Assembly: GCA_030248215.1 (NCBI GenBank)
Contig: JASANG010000036.1
Span: forward strand, 186,001-250,000
DNA length: 64,000 nucleotides
Origin: Enoplolaimus lenunculus
Taxonomy: Eukaryota; Nematoda; Enoplea; Enoplida; Thoracostomopsidae
Reading direction: 5' to 3'
Shown here: piece after piece, positions 22,831 through 34,975 of the stretch
How positions within the stretch are numbered: position 1 is the first letter of the stretch
How the letters are laid out: each line of letters starts with the position of its first letter
Program-made: the position numbers and the translations under genes
Notes under the pieces: generated by a model
Database searches by the model: none
What the model was told of the DNA's origin: nothing
Seen by the model: the letters and a program-made list of their open reading frames with translations, nothing else

Positions 22831-24087
22831 CAATTTTATACAAAAATTTCTCCTTATGATAAAGGACTCTCACAAAATCGTTTTAGAAAGTTAAAAATGC
22901 CACAGTTAGCGATTATACGTGCTGTATATATACATATATACATACATACTTGGATTGAACGCAACCAAAACAATAATGATAACTACTGACAGTTTGGACG
23001 CATAATTGTTAAGTTTCAAACGAGAACTCCGATTTATTTATTCAGTAAGCCAACGCGGTTAGCCACAACGATTCGCGTCACTCGGACGCGCGAGCTGTTC
23101 AGACAACTTTGGAGTTACGAGTTACAACAGCAAACAATGAGTTTTGTACAAATCGCATCCGCATCGGGCGGAAATTGAGACACAATTTTGAAACTGATAT
23201 ACGTATGAACGTATATAATAATCAGAATGAAGATGTTTTTCAATTACGTAGGTACATGTCGGGCTCGTCACAATGTGTCTACGACCGACACTGTCGACGG
23301 AGCCTTGTCTGTCGGTGTTTTATTCCTACAGCAACAAAGTTTACCGTTTGGGCCCTAAAATTTGTCGCTTGAAAATTTTAACCATTTAATACCAATACCA
23401 AAATCATTCGACACAGTTTGCAACGATGTTCAAAATTTTAATTCACAATTTACAATCGAATATGCGTATGGTGTAAGTATCTACACCAGTCGATCGTACG
23501 TAGGTAGGCAGTAGAAAATTAAATATTTCAACGTTTACTAGTCTATACGCAATATATATATATATATATTCCTTCCTATATTCCATTTCTTAAATCAATG
23601 ATCCCCATTAGAGTGGAACCCCAAGCTTTTAAATCGGTGATACAATATTTCAATAATAAACCTGAGCTGAAGGGGGGGGCATTTCACCCCACTGAAACGT
23701 TTCCGAGACCGAGACATTTGATGGCCGGCTTCCACCCATCCCTAGCTCGGATTACGGCTATTATTTTCGCTTACGCTGAGGCTTAGGCTTAGACCCATTT
23801 TTACGCTGAAGTTTAGGCTTAGCCTTAGGAATAATACAAATATCCTGAGACACTGGTTGACCAATGGGCAACAAGGCACCCAGACCACGACGCTCTGCTA
23901 GAAGAATTGAAAACTAATATGTTGTGTTAAAAATTTCATACTAAAATTGCGTTCTTTGGTTACTCGCTCGCCAGATTTTTTCACAATAGCACGTGTATTA
24001 TTCAGCGTCCCAAATTAGAAATTTCTGGATCCTTATCCTAACTGCTTCCTCCCATTTGACTTCCAACACATTTTATGATACCGTGTA
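22831..24087. other. no gene seen; TTAGGC-like patch
   Basis: TTAGGC-type units lie at about 23770-23835, a G-run at 23674 and an AT tract at 23550. An open frame at 23109-23372 shows no recognised domain or splice context. Confidence 0.35.
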
Positions 24088-24262
24088 ACGGGCCCGTAGC
24101 CAGGGGGGGGGCAGAGCAGAGGCCGGGGCTCAGCCCCCCCTTAAAAATTTTGGGCCCCTAGAAAGTTTTCAACCTTGCTTGTAACTCATTGAAAACCCTT
24201 GAACGCCCCTCCTGAAAAATGTTTCGCCCCCCCCCAAGCAAGGTGGGCTGGCTACGAGCCTG
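24088..24262. mobile_element. GGGCCCGTAGCCAGGGGG short element
   Basis: The ends CGGGCCCGTAGCCAG and (reverse complemented) CAGGCTCGTAGCCAG are inverted repeats with adjacent G and C tracts. The interior AACCTTGCTTGT block is shared with 4020-4175. No clear target duplication. Confidence 0.65.
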
Positions 24263-24723
24263 CCGTGTAACTGTATAAACTCAATTCACTGAGTCATTAA
24301 ACTAACATATACAGTATATCCGTGTAGTCCTCCTAGTCATTTAAATACATACAAACCTATAAATCTTTAAATACAGCTTAACAGCGTAACAATGTGTCAC
24401 TTTTTTAAATCCATTTCACCTCAAAATTAGCTCAATACCTCAATACATAACGTGGTATATTATATACATACGTGTATTTATATGCACCTCCGTTACAAAA
24501 AACACAACCACACTACCCGCTAAGTACTATTTACAGCAACATTACTATATATCTTGTTGAATTTTTACAAGAATTTAAAAAATATTCGATACTTCCAACG
24601 TAATAGAAAAATAAACACATACGTATCTGGATGCGTCACAGCATTAAAGTAACAATAATGAAGTATAGGTAGCCAATTGTTTACTAGAAATATTCACATA
24701 AGTACACGAATACGTATATATAT
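24263..24723. other. no gene seen
   Basis: AT-rich spacer without recognised elements. Confidence 0.4.
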
Positions 24724-25072
24724 GTCGTAGGCCAATCTGTTATTCAGGCCAATTACCTATTGGCCTAACCCAATTTGGTATTTTGTGTAGTAGCAGTTTC
24801 GCATAGGCTAATCAACTATTAAACTTATAGACCAATCAAATTTGATTATTTGGACAAACACAATACCGTTAACCAAACAGCGTTGGTTTTATATCACTGT
24901 TGTTTTGCTATATTTTACAGTCACTGTATTAAGAAATAATATTACAGGAGCCAATAATTCCTGTTTGCCACTAAAAACATGACTCCTATGCTTGCTTACA
25001 TTACGTAACGAAAACCACAAATCAGAAATTTTACTATTGGGCTAAATTACAACTTGGGCTACGACTACGACA
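24724..25072. mobile_element. GTCGTAGGCC TIR element, about 350 bp
   Basis: The left end GTCGTAGGCCAAT and right end TTGGGCTACGACTACGAC are inverted. It is a diverged relative of the 4966-5316 element, with the same style of GCCCAATT subterminal blocks and an internal ACCAATCAAA segment. Confidence 0.55.
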
Positions 25073-26025
25073 TAATACTTACTATTTTCGCTCCTTATAT
25101 ACGTAGTTCCGCATATAATTACGTACACTGTCGCATACATATGTACAAATATGTACCCAGTAGCAGGTATACATAAATATCAAAAATGAAACACAAGTGC
25201 AGCGGACCACCCAGCCCAACAAACCGCAACTCCCACAATTTCTCCAATCATCTTCAAGCAATCAAGCATGTAGACACATAACATACCCACATTCTGTTCA
25301 AACGGAATTTTAAATTTGAACATTTACCACGTACGTAATACACTATATGCGACATCAAGTTTTCATACCGCACGGCCATACGTCAAACGATATTTTTATG
25401 ACAAAATAACTCCAAAATGTAACTTTATCGCAGAAATTTATTATGCACGGACGCCGCACAAATGTATGGCCTTCTTCAATCAAAAAATATGTAACAACCA
25501 CCTTTTTGGCATTATTCTGATCAACTGTCACCGCGTATAACATTCCTTGGTAAACGTATCAAATATCAAAATATGAAAATAATTTCTAAAAAATCTTAAT
25601 GTTTCTCACCCTGAAAAAATTCTTTTAGGCAAAACACTGTAAGCACAGTTAAACACAATGGTTCAACAAGGTTCCATAAAATACCAGAGTCGGAGCAGAG
25701 TTCAATTAATATAGTTATGTTACCAAGGTGGACCGGATCCTACTTTTACCGAAACGGGAACCGGATGTTATTAATTTTTGCCGGAGCTTGATATCCGGAT
25801 GTACCCTGACAAAAAATCTCTGACTCACAGCTACCTAAACCCGCGAAAATCTAATCAATACATACGTAACCATAATATTAAACAGATATGGCATGGATTG
25901 CTTTACAAATTTTGGACTATACAAAAATTGTTTAATCTGTACAATTTTGAATATTTAAATGTAAAAAACCACACTATAGTATAAAAAACAAAGAAGCGAA
26001 AAGATGTGCATGACTAGTTAGCTAC
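25073..26025. other. no gene seen; CCGG-rich MITE remnant
   Basis: At about 25727-25810 an ACCGGATCC..CCGGATGTACCCTG fragment looks like a deleted copy of the CAGGG-ended family. Opposing frames at 25316-25543 overlap, have no recognised domain and lack convincing splice borders. Confidence 0.35.
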
Positions 26026-26439
26026 CAGGGCGCCACCGTAATTAACATTTACCGGAACCAGAACCGCAATTTGAAAAAATACCAGAACCAGAAAGTTAAA
26101 AATACATAATACCTAAAATTCATTTTTAATTTAAACCTTGGTCGAAGATGGATATTCCCATTATCTGGTGTATTTCAGATGTTCCTTATCCCTGGAAGCG
26201 AAATCAAAGTTCGATGATTAATTTCCGGTAATTGCCAAGGTTTATATACCATACTAAATAAATCTATTTCATTTTTAACGTCACTAATTGAACAAGTGGC
26301 TTTAAAAAGACTTCTCTTAATGTTAACAAATTTGAAAAGACAACCAAAATTTAATACTACCGAAATTTTAACGCTCGTAAAAATTAACCGGAGCCGGAAG
26401 GTGAAAAAACACCGGAACCGGAATTCCGGTTGCACCCTG
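26026..26439. mobile_element. hAT-like MITE, CAGGGTGCAACCGG family
   Basis: Starts CAGGGCGCCACCGTAATT and ends GAATTCCGGTTGCACCCTG. Flanks TTAGCTAC and CTAGCTAC match at 7 of 8 positions. Length 414 bp, near that of the 3408 copy, with which it shares the interior. Confidence 0.85.
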
Positions 26440-28078
26440 CTAGCTACCTAATATATCTTGAGCAAAACAATAAAACACAGACTTCAGAAATTTCTTGAAA
26501 ATTGTCAAATCGAGTTTCGAACACATCTGTTCCAAATTAAACCCGTATTGAAATTCCAGTTATTGCTTACACCAGGAAGTGATAACTTGTGACAATCCAT
26601 ACAATGTACCACCCCGATAAAAAGATTTATGTACCGTCAGTTCCAAATAAATTTTTTAATTCTCAAGTAGCCATTAAATGACGTCATGATACTGTGTATT
26701 AACACGGTGTTAAGTGTAAGCTTACAAATTTAAACCTTTCTACTTGTTTTTTTGCAAATTCAAACAAAAGAAACCATCCGCAAATTGAAGAATATTCCGT
26801 AGACATGCAGCGTTTTGCGTGCACCTCGAAATTACAGAGTTTTAAAATCGCTTCCATAGAAAATTAAAAAGGATAATGTACATGTTTTACCATTCGCAAA
26901 ACAGAACAGCAATTAGCGTTGCTTACGTATAAAACATGCACTTTATAGGCCACTCATAAATCGAACTGATGAACGTGGTTGCAATATTTGCAACCCTACT
27001 TGCTCTCACATTTAGGCTAGCTTCAGTTTTTCTTTGCCTTAAACGTTTGCACATGCTTATTGGTATATACTCGTAGTTATGTAAATGAAATTGCAATTTG
27101 CATAATATGTATCTGGCTTCTCCACAGCGGGGGGGGGGCGGGGGGCCCAACACTTTTCGAAATTTTCATTTTCCCCCGGCGAAAATTTTGCCGCCCCCAG
27201 GAAAGGCCCCCCGGCGAATTTTCGGCCGCCCCCCAGCAAATTTTTTTGCTGGGGGCCCTCCAGGACGTTTCTAGGCCAAAAATTTGCAATGTTAAAACGT
27301 AAAGACCTGGACTTCTTTTGAGGCGGCCATTCGGCAAAATATGATTTTATATTACGCTGAGTACTCATAATTTTTAATAGCGTTACAAATACCCGTAGCA
27401 ACTAATACAATTCAATAATGAACTGAAAAAAGCACAATTATATAAAGATCGTTTCAGGGCATACAGCATTCGAAAGTACCTTGCAGCAGCAAGTTCAACC
27501 CGCCTGAGCCTTATGATACACTGAAGCTGTGACTAATATACAAAATATATATTAATCACAGTTTCAATTATAGATTATCTATATTTTTTATATAATTGTG
27601 CTTCTTTCAACTTCTGGTTAACTTGTCAGTATATACGTAATATTAGTTAAAATTAATGTTATTAGCGTTTGCGAGAAATTTTTGTCATGTTGCGCGATGA
27701 GTAATCTTAAGTTCAGTTGGAAACACGGTCTAGAATGAAAAAATGGTCCAAAACGTCGGTTTGCAAAATTTTAAGCCTGCCCCCCAGGACCCCCAGATTA
27801 TATGGGGGACCCCCAGGAAAACTGCTCTTCAGCAAAATCAGCTGCCCCGCAGGAAACTCCTGATCGCCCCCCCGGCGGAAATTTTCAAGCTGTGCAGAAG
27901 CCAGTGTATATACTGTTCTTTGTATTATGTTTCATTCAAACGCGGAAAGAAAACTTGAAAAGCTGCCCAAAATACGTTTGTGGGGAGTTCAACCTTTAAT
28001 ATATAGATGTCGCAATACATACATACATACATGGCCTAAACCAAAAACCAAAAATTCAATATCGTCACTCTATCTTAC
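26440..28078. other. large intron of the receptor gene model; G/C-tract repeats
   Basis: At 27120-27265 and 27775-27900 lie G- and C-tract elements with CCGGCGAAAATTTTGCCGCC-like units; related C-rich units recur in the nucleoporin intron at 37600-37790. A possible short terminal exon near 27500 was considered but not supported. Confidence 0.35.
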
Positions 28079-28177
28079 CGGATCTTATTGGCAGCAGTGA
28101 TCTCCGGCTGCGGTCATAGCGTCTGCTTCCTGAGTAATCATCATTATTTCGTAACAAATGAGCCAGGTGAGCTTGTT
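28079..28177 (-). CDS. linker exon with dibasic sites, probable receptor gene exon 2
   Basis: This minus-strand exon is bounded by acceptor TTTAG and donor CCG|GTAAGA, 99 bases, phase 1 in and phase 1 out. It encodes about 33 residues rich in charged residues (RNNDDYSGSRR, DRSRRSLLPIRS). The frame joins exactly to the signal-peptide exon at 28543-28744 and, across 22 kb, to the Ig exon at 5833-6121, which also needs phase 1. I read it as the linker between signal peptide and first Ig domain. The Arg-Arg pairs could alternatively mark a secreted peptide precursor, in which case the Ig exon would belong to another gene. Confidence 0.6.
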
Positions 28178-28542
28178 CTAAATTAAGACATACTGGGAAA
28201 TATAAAAAAGATAACACCAGTTACAAAAAACTACCTGATATCAAAATTATCGAAACTACATATGCAACCAAGGAATTTAAAAAACCTTCGTTTAAATTTA
28301 TGCTCAGGCAAATATACATGTACATACGTAGTACGTAAGCCTACGTATGTAGGAACTGTTTTATTTGGAAATTAATTATCCGTTATCCCCATCTTGAATG
28401 ACTAATATATCACAGATACGTATTTCGTTCACATCGGTTCATTCAATCAGCAGTCCAAAACGGCCGCAAAAGTAAAAGGGAAAGACACAAAGTTCAAAAA
28501 CCCAAAAGCTGACAAATTACGATTAAGAATTATATCCTTTAC

Positions 28543-28744
28543 CTTGAAAAGGTTGGCTGTGAGATCTTCTGGCATCGGTTGAAAATTGTGATTCTGAATC
28601 GCGATTTGTATGAGCAGATACTGGCGGATTGAGCAATAAGGCAGTGTTTGTACGCACAACATTGGCTAAATCAGCGCTGGCTGAATACCCATGTGGCAAT
28701 AGAGCAGCAAAGCACAACAGCAACCATAATACGTTGCTAAACAT
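28543..28744 (-). CDS. signal-peptide first exon, probable DCC/neogenin-like receptor
   Basis: The ATG at 28744 opens a classic secretory signal: MFSNVLWLLLCFAALLPHGY with likely cleavage shortly after the GYSA region. About 47 further residues follow up to donor AAG|GTAAAG, leaving phase 1. The exon is 202 bases and encodes 67 codons plus one base. No transmembrane segment other than the signal is present. Downstream on the same strand, the exons at 28079-28177 and 5833-6121 continue in matching phase. The start choice rests on the hydrophobic leader directly after this ATG. Upstream DNA (28745-29100) has no obvious further exon. Confidence 0.6.
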
Positions 28745-29832
28745 ACATTTTTCTGAAACACATCGAATAATAAAAAACAGCCAAAAGACTATACTTCAAA
28801 CCCATGAGCAAAGAAAATGAGATTCTGCTACGTAATACTAACAAAACCCGAATTAAACATTCGTTTTAAACATGATAAAGTATTGTGGTGGTGCAGCATT
28901 TCAACTGTCAAAATACAATGAGACCCGTAACTAGTACCACATGTTAGGAATAGGGACCGACAAAAATTTCCAGTGTGTCGTGCCGAAATTTCACAACTTT
29001 CAAGCGGTCCTAAAACATTTTCTTTGTACTCTATACCCTCTGTCAGCGGGCTCAAGGTCAACACGCAATTCAAGTAGTGCCAGAAAATACTATGTTGCGT
29101 CCACGATTCCCTTCATAAATAAACTAACTGTTGTATAATAAAAACATTAAACATTAAACTGAAAACACGAATACCGGTGCACTGGGTTCTACAACGGTAA
29201 ACAACTGAAACTTAAAACAAGTTAGATACTGCGATTACCAAAACAAAACACTAACACCTACCAGTGCAAAATGTGAAGCAGTAGTACTGCTTCAAATTGG
29301 TAAGTCTAACAATGCGCATTTATCTTAATGGTAGGCACTATCATACGGCAAGAAACCAGCTCGTATTAATCCATATATACATGATTTATAACCAGTTTAT
29401 TTATGTCTGAAATAAACATACACAGAAAACACGTTTTTAAATGCCTGAAGCAATAGAGCGCCAAAGATGCTAAGATAGATCCTAATCAGTATTTTGATTC
29501 GGTTGGCGGATATTCAGAGGACTCAGGGCGGGGGCAGCAGTTCAAGCACACCATTTTCCAAATCCGAACTTAGCTAAAATTTAGCTAATATGCTACGACA
29601 AACAGCTATATATTTTATTATATAACATTTGCGTACGATTTGTGCATGTGATTGGAATTAAATTGCCATGCTTGGGTTTTAATGCTACATTATTTTCACT
29701 ACGTATTTGTGTGAAACCGTTTATACAAATATCAAAACCCACCCCCATGTCCAATCTTACATTGTATAAATATGCATTACTGGAAAAGTGCAATATATGA
29801 CCAAAGTTCACGAAGAAAACGCTGCTGGACAC
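28745..29832. other. upstream region of the receptor gene model
   Basis: Would contain the promoter and 5' UTR of the minus-strand receptor gene. Opposing frames at 28828-29138 overlap and are not recognised. No core promoter motif could be assigned with confidence. Confidence 0.3.
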
Positions 29833-29924
29833 CAGGGATGAGCGGTCTCGGTCAAAAAAAGCGAGACAGAGACCAGCCAAATCCCGAGACTTGTCGACAC
29901 CGAGAACGAGACCGTCCACCCCTG
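29833..29924. mobile_element. 92-bp hAT-like MITE with exact 8-bp duplication
   Basis: Starts CAGGGATGAGCGGTCTCGG and ends GAGACCGTCCACCCCTG, flanked by CTGGACAC on both sides. The interior is built of GAGAC/GTCTC motifs. The 6653-6731 sequence is a second copy. Confidence 0.9.
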
Positions 29925-31685
29925 CTGGACACGCTTCCAATGACAGATCTAGTGGGACAGGAAACGCAATTCCTCCACCAGCGTTGCCGTGATGGAAATT
30001 TCGCTACGCACATGCTTCACTTGAACTTGAAATTTGTTTTTAATCATATATAGCTAAAGTTTTGCACCTTATTTTGATTTGTCAATTTTAAAATTTTTTA
30101 AATGTGTAATACATGCATTAAAAATGGTAAAATTAAAATAATATAAAAAAGTATACATATTCATTCCTGGAACTGCCACTGCCTGCGCCAAATAATTTTT
30201 GTGGCGAAAATCTCAATGGTAACTAAAATTTAAAGTGCAATTGACATAATTTTCCTTTAGAATAAAAATACATGTTTCGTTGAGCTCTAGTGGGAAAGGA
30301 GTCCCAGTTGCTATTTATTTGTCTAAGCTAAAGATTCTAAACATGACGTTTTCTCGCATTATCACAAAGCCTTAAATCTTGAAAAAATCTTGCAAAAACC
30401 CGCAGTTTTCAGTTAAATAGTTATCGATTTGCTATTTTAACCTGGCGGTTTGGGATAGTTCTCGGGCGTATTACGTGCGCAATAACATTGTCACTGAATT
30501 CAGCAGTTTGTTACGTATCGGTGGAATTCTGGCGCAAAAAATCACATTGCAGGCTTATGCAATATTGTTGAACTGTAGTATCAGTATTTTATTATTGGTG
30601 TTACAGGCGCCGCACCGGATCCTGTTTACCCAGAATTAACGCATGTTCAATTTTTTTTCTCGATTTTAACAAAATATGAAAATAAATTGCATTTCTGTAA
30701 AGTGTGCTGTAAAAGAATAAATATCACTAAAGTTTTCAGATACAATTGTGAAATTTCTATCTCTTGTTACCAGATTTTACTGGGCTAGCTACGTAACTAC
30801 ACAATTTGTTGTTTCCGATGCTTGTACGTTTTACTGGAAATCAGTGTTTGCGGCTAAACACGGAAAACTAGGGACAGCTTAGAAACTTAATGCTAAAATT
30901 TTTGCTAAAAATGGTATAACCGGAAAAATTTGAAAGCATTAGTGGACGCTAGATTAACGGGACCGTTTCTGAACCTTTTTGCAGAGAAATGGGATTGCTT
31001 CAAACGCTATATTTAAGCTCAGATAATCGACTCCGCTTTAAAGACAGTATACGTGTGCTGGAAATAAAGAAATAGTACGGAAATATAAAACATTAAAATG
31101 TTGAGTTGCAACACGACCGAACAAAACAGCGGAAAAACGATAAGACAACAATTTCGCACCGTACGGAAACACTTAGCCACGATGCTGGTTACTCAGTTTT
31201 TAGGAACGCCAATAAAAGATATGCATTTGATAGCGACACTTTAATACTGTTAGACCTCAAGTCCGGAACCAAAAAACTCAGAAAGGGATTTTTAATATCA
31301 GAACGAATAGACGACGTTCTTGGTTGGAATATGTTTTATCGAACTGCACAACGAAAAAACTGTGAAAAAATTTAACCAATCGAGCCATGAAAAACTTTAT
31401 GTATTGAAAGGGACCGCAAATATGTATCTATTTTGCCGTACTTTTCCTCGCGTTCGGTCTCTGGTAGCCCACAGCCAGCTGCACCGCGTGTGCATTTTTA
31501 TATTTTGTGCTGTAACCGATAGGAACTTATTCTGCTCGTAGTTTTCAAGACTGTGTAATTTAAAGCTCGCTTACAGTTTTTTGTACATTCTTGTTCAATC
31601 TTATGTATTCTGCTAAACAGCTAGCTAGTGATTTTATCTTTGGATTTCGTCGCAGTATTTTTTGTTGTACTGGGCAATGGGAATG
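29925..31685. other. no gene seen
   Basis: AT-rich intergenic DNA. A plus-strand frame at 31106-31375 (89 codons) has no recognised domain or clear splice context. No transposon ends were identified. Confidence 0.35.
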
Positions 31686-32090
31686 TCAGGGTTGCAACAG
31701 GAACAAAATTTTGCCGGAACAGGAACAGGAATTGAATTTTTATACAGGAACCGGAACAGAAACAGGAATCGGAATTTGAATCATTTTCATCACCGAACTA
31801 CTGTTGGGCTTTTTGGAAAACTAGCCAAAAATGGCTTAAGGGAGTTTTCAGCTATTTCATCATTAAGTTTTGCGAAAACACATCAGGAACAATTTAGTTA
31901 CAGAATTGAACTGGGTACAAAAACACTAATTTTGACATAAACAATTTCTCAAAGACAATGTTTCCAATATTTAAATGATTATGAATAATTTGCCACAATA
32001 CCGTAAAAATTCCGGTTCCTGTATCTTTGAATGCAGGAACAGGAACAGCAACAGGAATTTAATTTTTGCAGGAATTCCTGACTTTTTGAA
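31686..32090. mobile_element. MITE with CAGGAACAGGAAC subterminal repeats
   Basis: The left end CAGGGTTGCAACAGGAACAA is followed by GGAACAGGAACAGGAATTG units, with matching units near the right end (GCAGGAACAGGAACAGC). It is the same family as 16145-16415 in inverted orientation. The right boundary is approximate. Confidence 0.55.
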
Positions 32091-32553
32091 TACAGTTGGC
32101 GTTTTTAAATTATTAGTGGTATATAACGTGTGGCTACCAGTGCTCTGTGTAGCAAAACGTGGTGATTTACTATCGGGCAGTTTATATTGCGTTGCTAGTA
32201 AAGGTCTTACATAGCCATTTGGAACTGTGATTTTTTTTTTAAATTTGTTACATATATGTCTTGTTGGTTAACACATTTCTGGCAGTCTGTAAAACAGCGT
32301 CAACGTTTATAAAATAAGCCACTTTTTTCGTTAAATTCGTTGTGGGGTTCATATTCAATACATCTATCGCATTGTTTTGTTTTGCATATCTAATATAACC
32401 TATCTGATATAACCTACGTAGTAGAATAATATTGGTATAATATGCTTAGCTTGAAAGGTGTTTGCTATATCTACATCGTGTATTTTACATCTTTTAGGAC
32501 TTATTTTACCATAAAAGTCATATTTCGTGTAACACTTTTAATTTTACTCAAAA
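32091..32553 (+). promoter_or_regulatory. presumed promoter/5' UTR region of the nucleoporin gene
   Basis: This lies directly upstream of the nucleoporin ATG. It is AT-rich, without a clear TATA element at a fixed distance or a recognisable trans-splice acceptor that I would commit to. The call rests only on position. Confidence 0.3.
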
Positions 32554-34923
32554 ATGTCGGGAGCGTTTAATTTTGGGCAAAACAAGCCAGCAACAGGTTC
32601 AAGTGGGTTCAGCTTTGGAGCTCCGGCAACAGCGTCCGGATCCGGATTTTCGTTTGGAGGCGGAACCGCAACTGGAACTACGGGTATGGCGATCTTATCG
32701 CAAAAATTTCTGACTTGAATTTGTACGCGGTGCTGAAATAAAATTTAAAAATTTTCTTAATTTATGTTTTTGTATAATGGTCAGGCCATGGGAGGGCCAA
32801 AGCATTTGTTTTGGTGTAAATATGAAGTATATATTTCAATGGATTTTATGGTATTTTGTTTCTAATAGGTTCAAACGACGCAGCCAGGCGAGGTCTGAGG
32901 ACAAATCACCATTGTGCTGTAGTGTTTGGGAAGTTTTTCAATATTGTTGACGCAAGCAACCCATCCTTTGAAGTTTTTATAGAACATCGTACTCGTTTTT
33001 TAAAGTGTGCCGACCACAGTGTTTAGTTGTCTTGATTATATTTCATCGCGTCTCTTCTGGTTATAATATATACCTAATATTTAACATTTAGTTCAACTGC
33101 AAAATGTCTACGTATCTTCAATTTGTATTTTTAAACGAAATGTTTAAAAATTTAGTTATGGATGTGTTCAAATGCTGATTTTTTTCTATTTTAATTAAAG
33201 GAACTGGCTCAACAACTGGTGGACTGTTTGGAAATGTGAGCTCAACAACGACAGCTGCACCAGCTGGTGCAGGTTTCGGTGGTTTGTTTGGTTCCGGTGC
33301 CACAGTTGGCGCAGGACAGCAAAATCAGGCGCCTGCACTCCAAGGTGAGTGTGTGGTTTGTTTTGACTTTTGAGTATGTAGTTATTCTGCTGTAATTCTA
33401 CAATTGACCTTTGAAATGTATTACTGTGTTGTTGATAATTCATACTAATACAGCTAGAACGTCCATTATACTTAATTTAGACATCGTTCCAACTATTGTT
33501 CGTGCTTATACTTTTACGCAAACAAAAGGTAGAACGAAACTAATTCGAAAGGTGTACTGCCATATTGGTGCTAATACAAAGTATACTGCAATCATTATGG
33601 CTAGTGATTGGATATATGTCGCGTAAACTTTATATCGGTTTATTATACACAACTCTTTTTGACTTATTCCATTTTTAGTTTGTAAATCAAATTTTTAGTA
33701 TCTAATTCTGTATTTTTAATTACTAGTATTTTTTACCAGATTCTATCAGAGATTGCTTGTTTTAAGCCTGTTATTTAACCAAAGATTTTAACTAGATGAT
33801 ATTTACCACGACTACCTTGATCTTAGTAAGAATACATTATTTCAGCCAGGTATAGTAATTTAGGTAGTGAAGTTAAATTTTGTCTCAACCACGGCTTACA
33901 GTTGAATGTATTTTTGATTAAAGTGTAAGATCGTTTTAATAATGTTTGTTTCATTTTAGCTTTTGCATCAAATAAACCATTGTTTGGTAGCGGCGCAACA
34001 GCGGCACCAGTGTCTCAGCCTACAGCTCTTGCTGCTACGACGGCTAGTTTTTCGTTTGGAAACACTGCAGCGAATACGGCCGGAACTGGTGGAGGCTTAT
34101 TTGGCGCAGGTGACCATCTTATTTGATAGGAAGATGTTAGATTTGAAATTCAAACATTTTTTGCAATGTAATATGGCATAATTTGCTTTTTGCTTAGACA
34201 CTGCGAAATGCTTGTTTCGAGGAGTTGAAAATGGTGAAAAAGAAACTGTGTTTTTTGAAGTATCTCTCGTGCACAATTGGGAATATCCAAAATTGTTGGA
34301 TTATTCTTTCTTTCTGTTTGATGGCTTAGTTGTTTACGGATAGAAAAATATACGGGTAATGAATTAGGATTGCGCTATACTCGCCGCGCGTCGCCGGACG
34401 CTGGTGCGCGGCGCTGTAAAACTTTTGTCGCACGCCAACGGACGCAAAGAGCGCCGGCTCGCGACGCCGTAAAGCTTTTTATTAAAAATTACCGTGCGGC
34501 GGCGTCCGGTGGCGCGCGGCGGTGTCCAGCTTAAAGTATAGCGCAACTTTTAGTATTGACATAAAACTGATACAAATAAGTTTTGTTATTTATGTGATAT
34601 TGCAAATTGGAAAATTACTATTCCTGCAGTGCATTATCCACAATATCTTGTGCGCACAGTGAATTATTTCGTAAACATGTAGTTTTCTTTTTGTCTTCAT
34701 AGGAACCAGTTTATTTGGTGCCCCCGGTGGCAATACACAAACAGCGGCGACTGGAGCACAACCGGCAGCAAGCACCGGAACGCCTGCATTTTCGTTCGGA
34801 AGCTCACAACCGCAGCAGGCTAACCAGCCTAGCCAATTGCAACAAGCTAGTAGTACTCAACAGACGACAACTCCTGGGTTGTTTGGAGGGACAGGGTTTG
34901 TACTCGGTGGACAGCAGCCGCAA

Positions 34924-34975
<52 letters not shown>

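Noticed and set aside
26923-27401. Proline/glycine-rich coding exon
   Set aside because: The apparent protein is produced by G and C tracts of a repeat also seen near 27775 and 37600.
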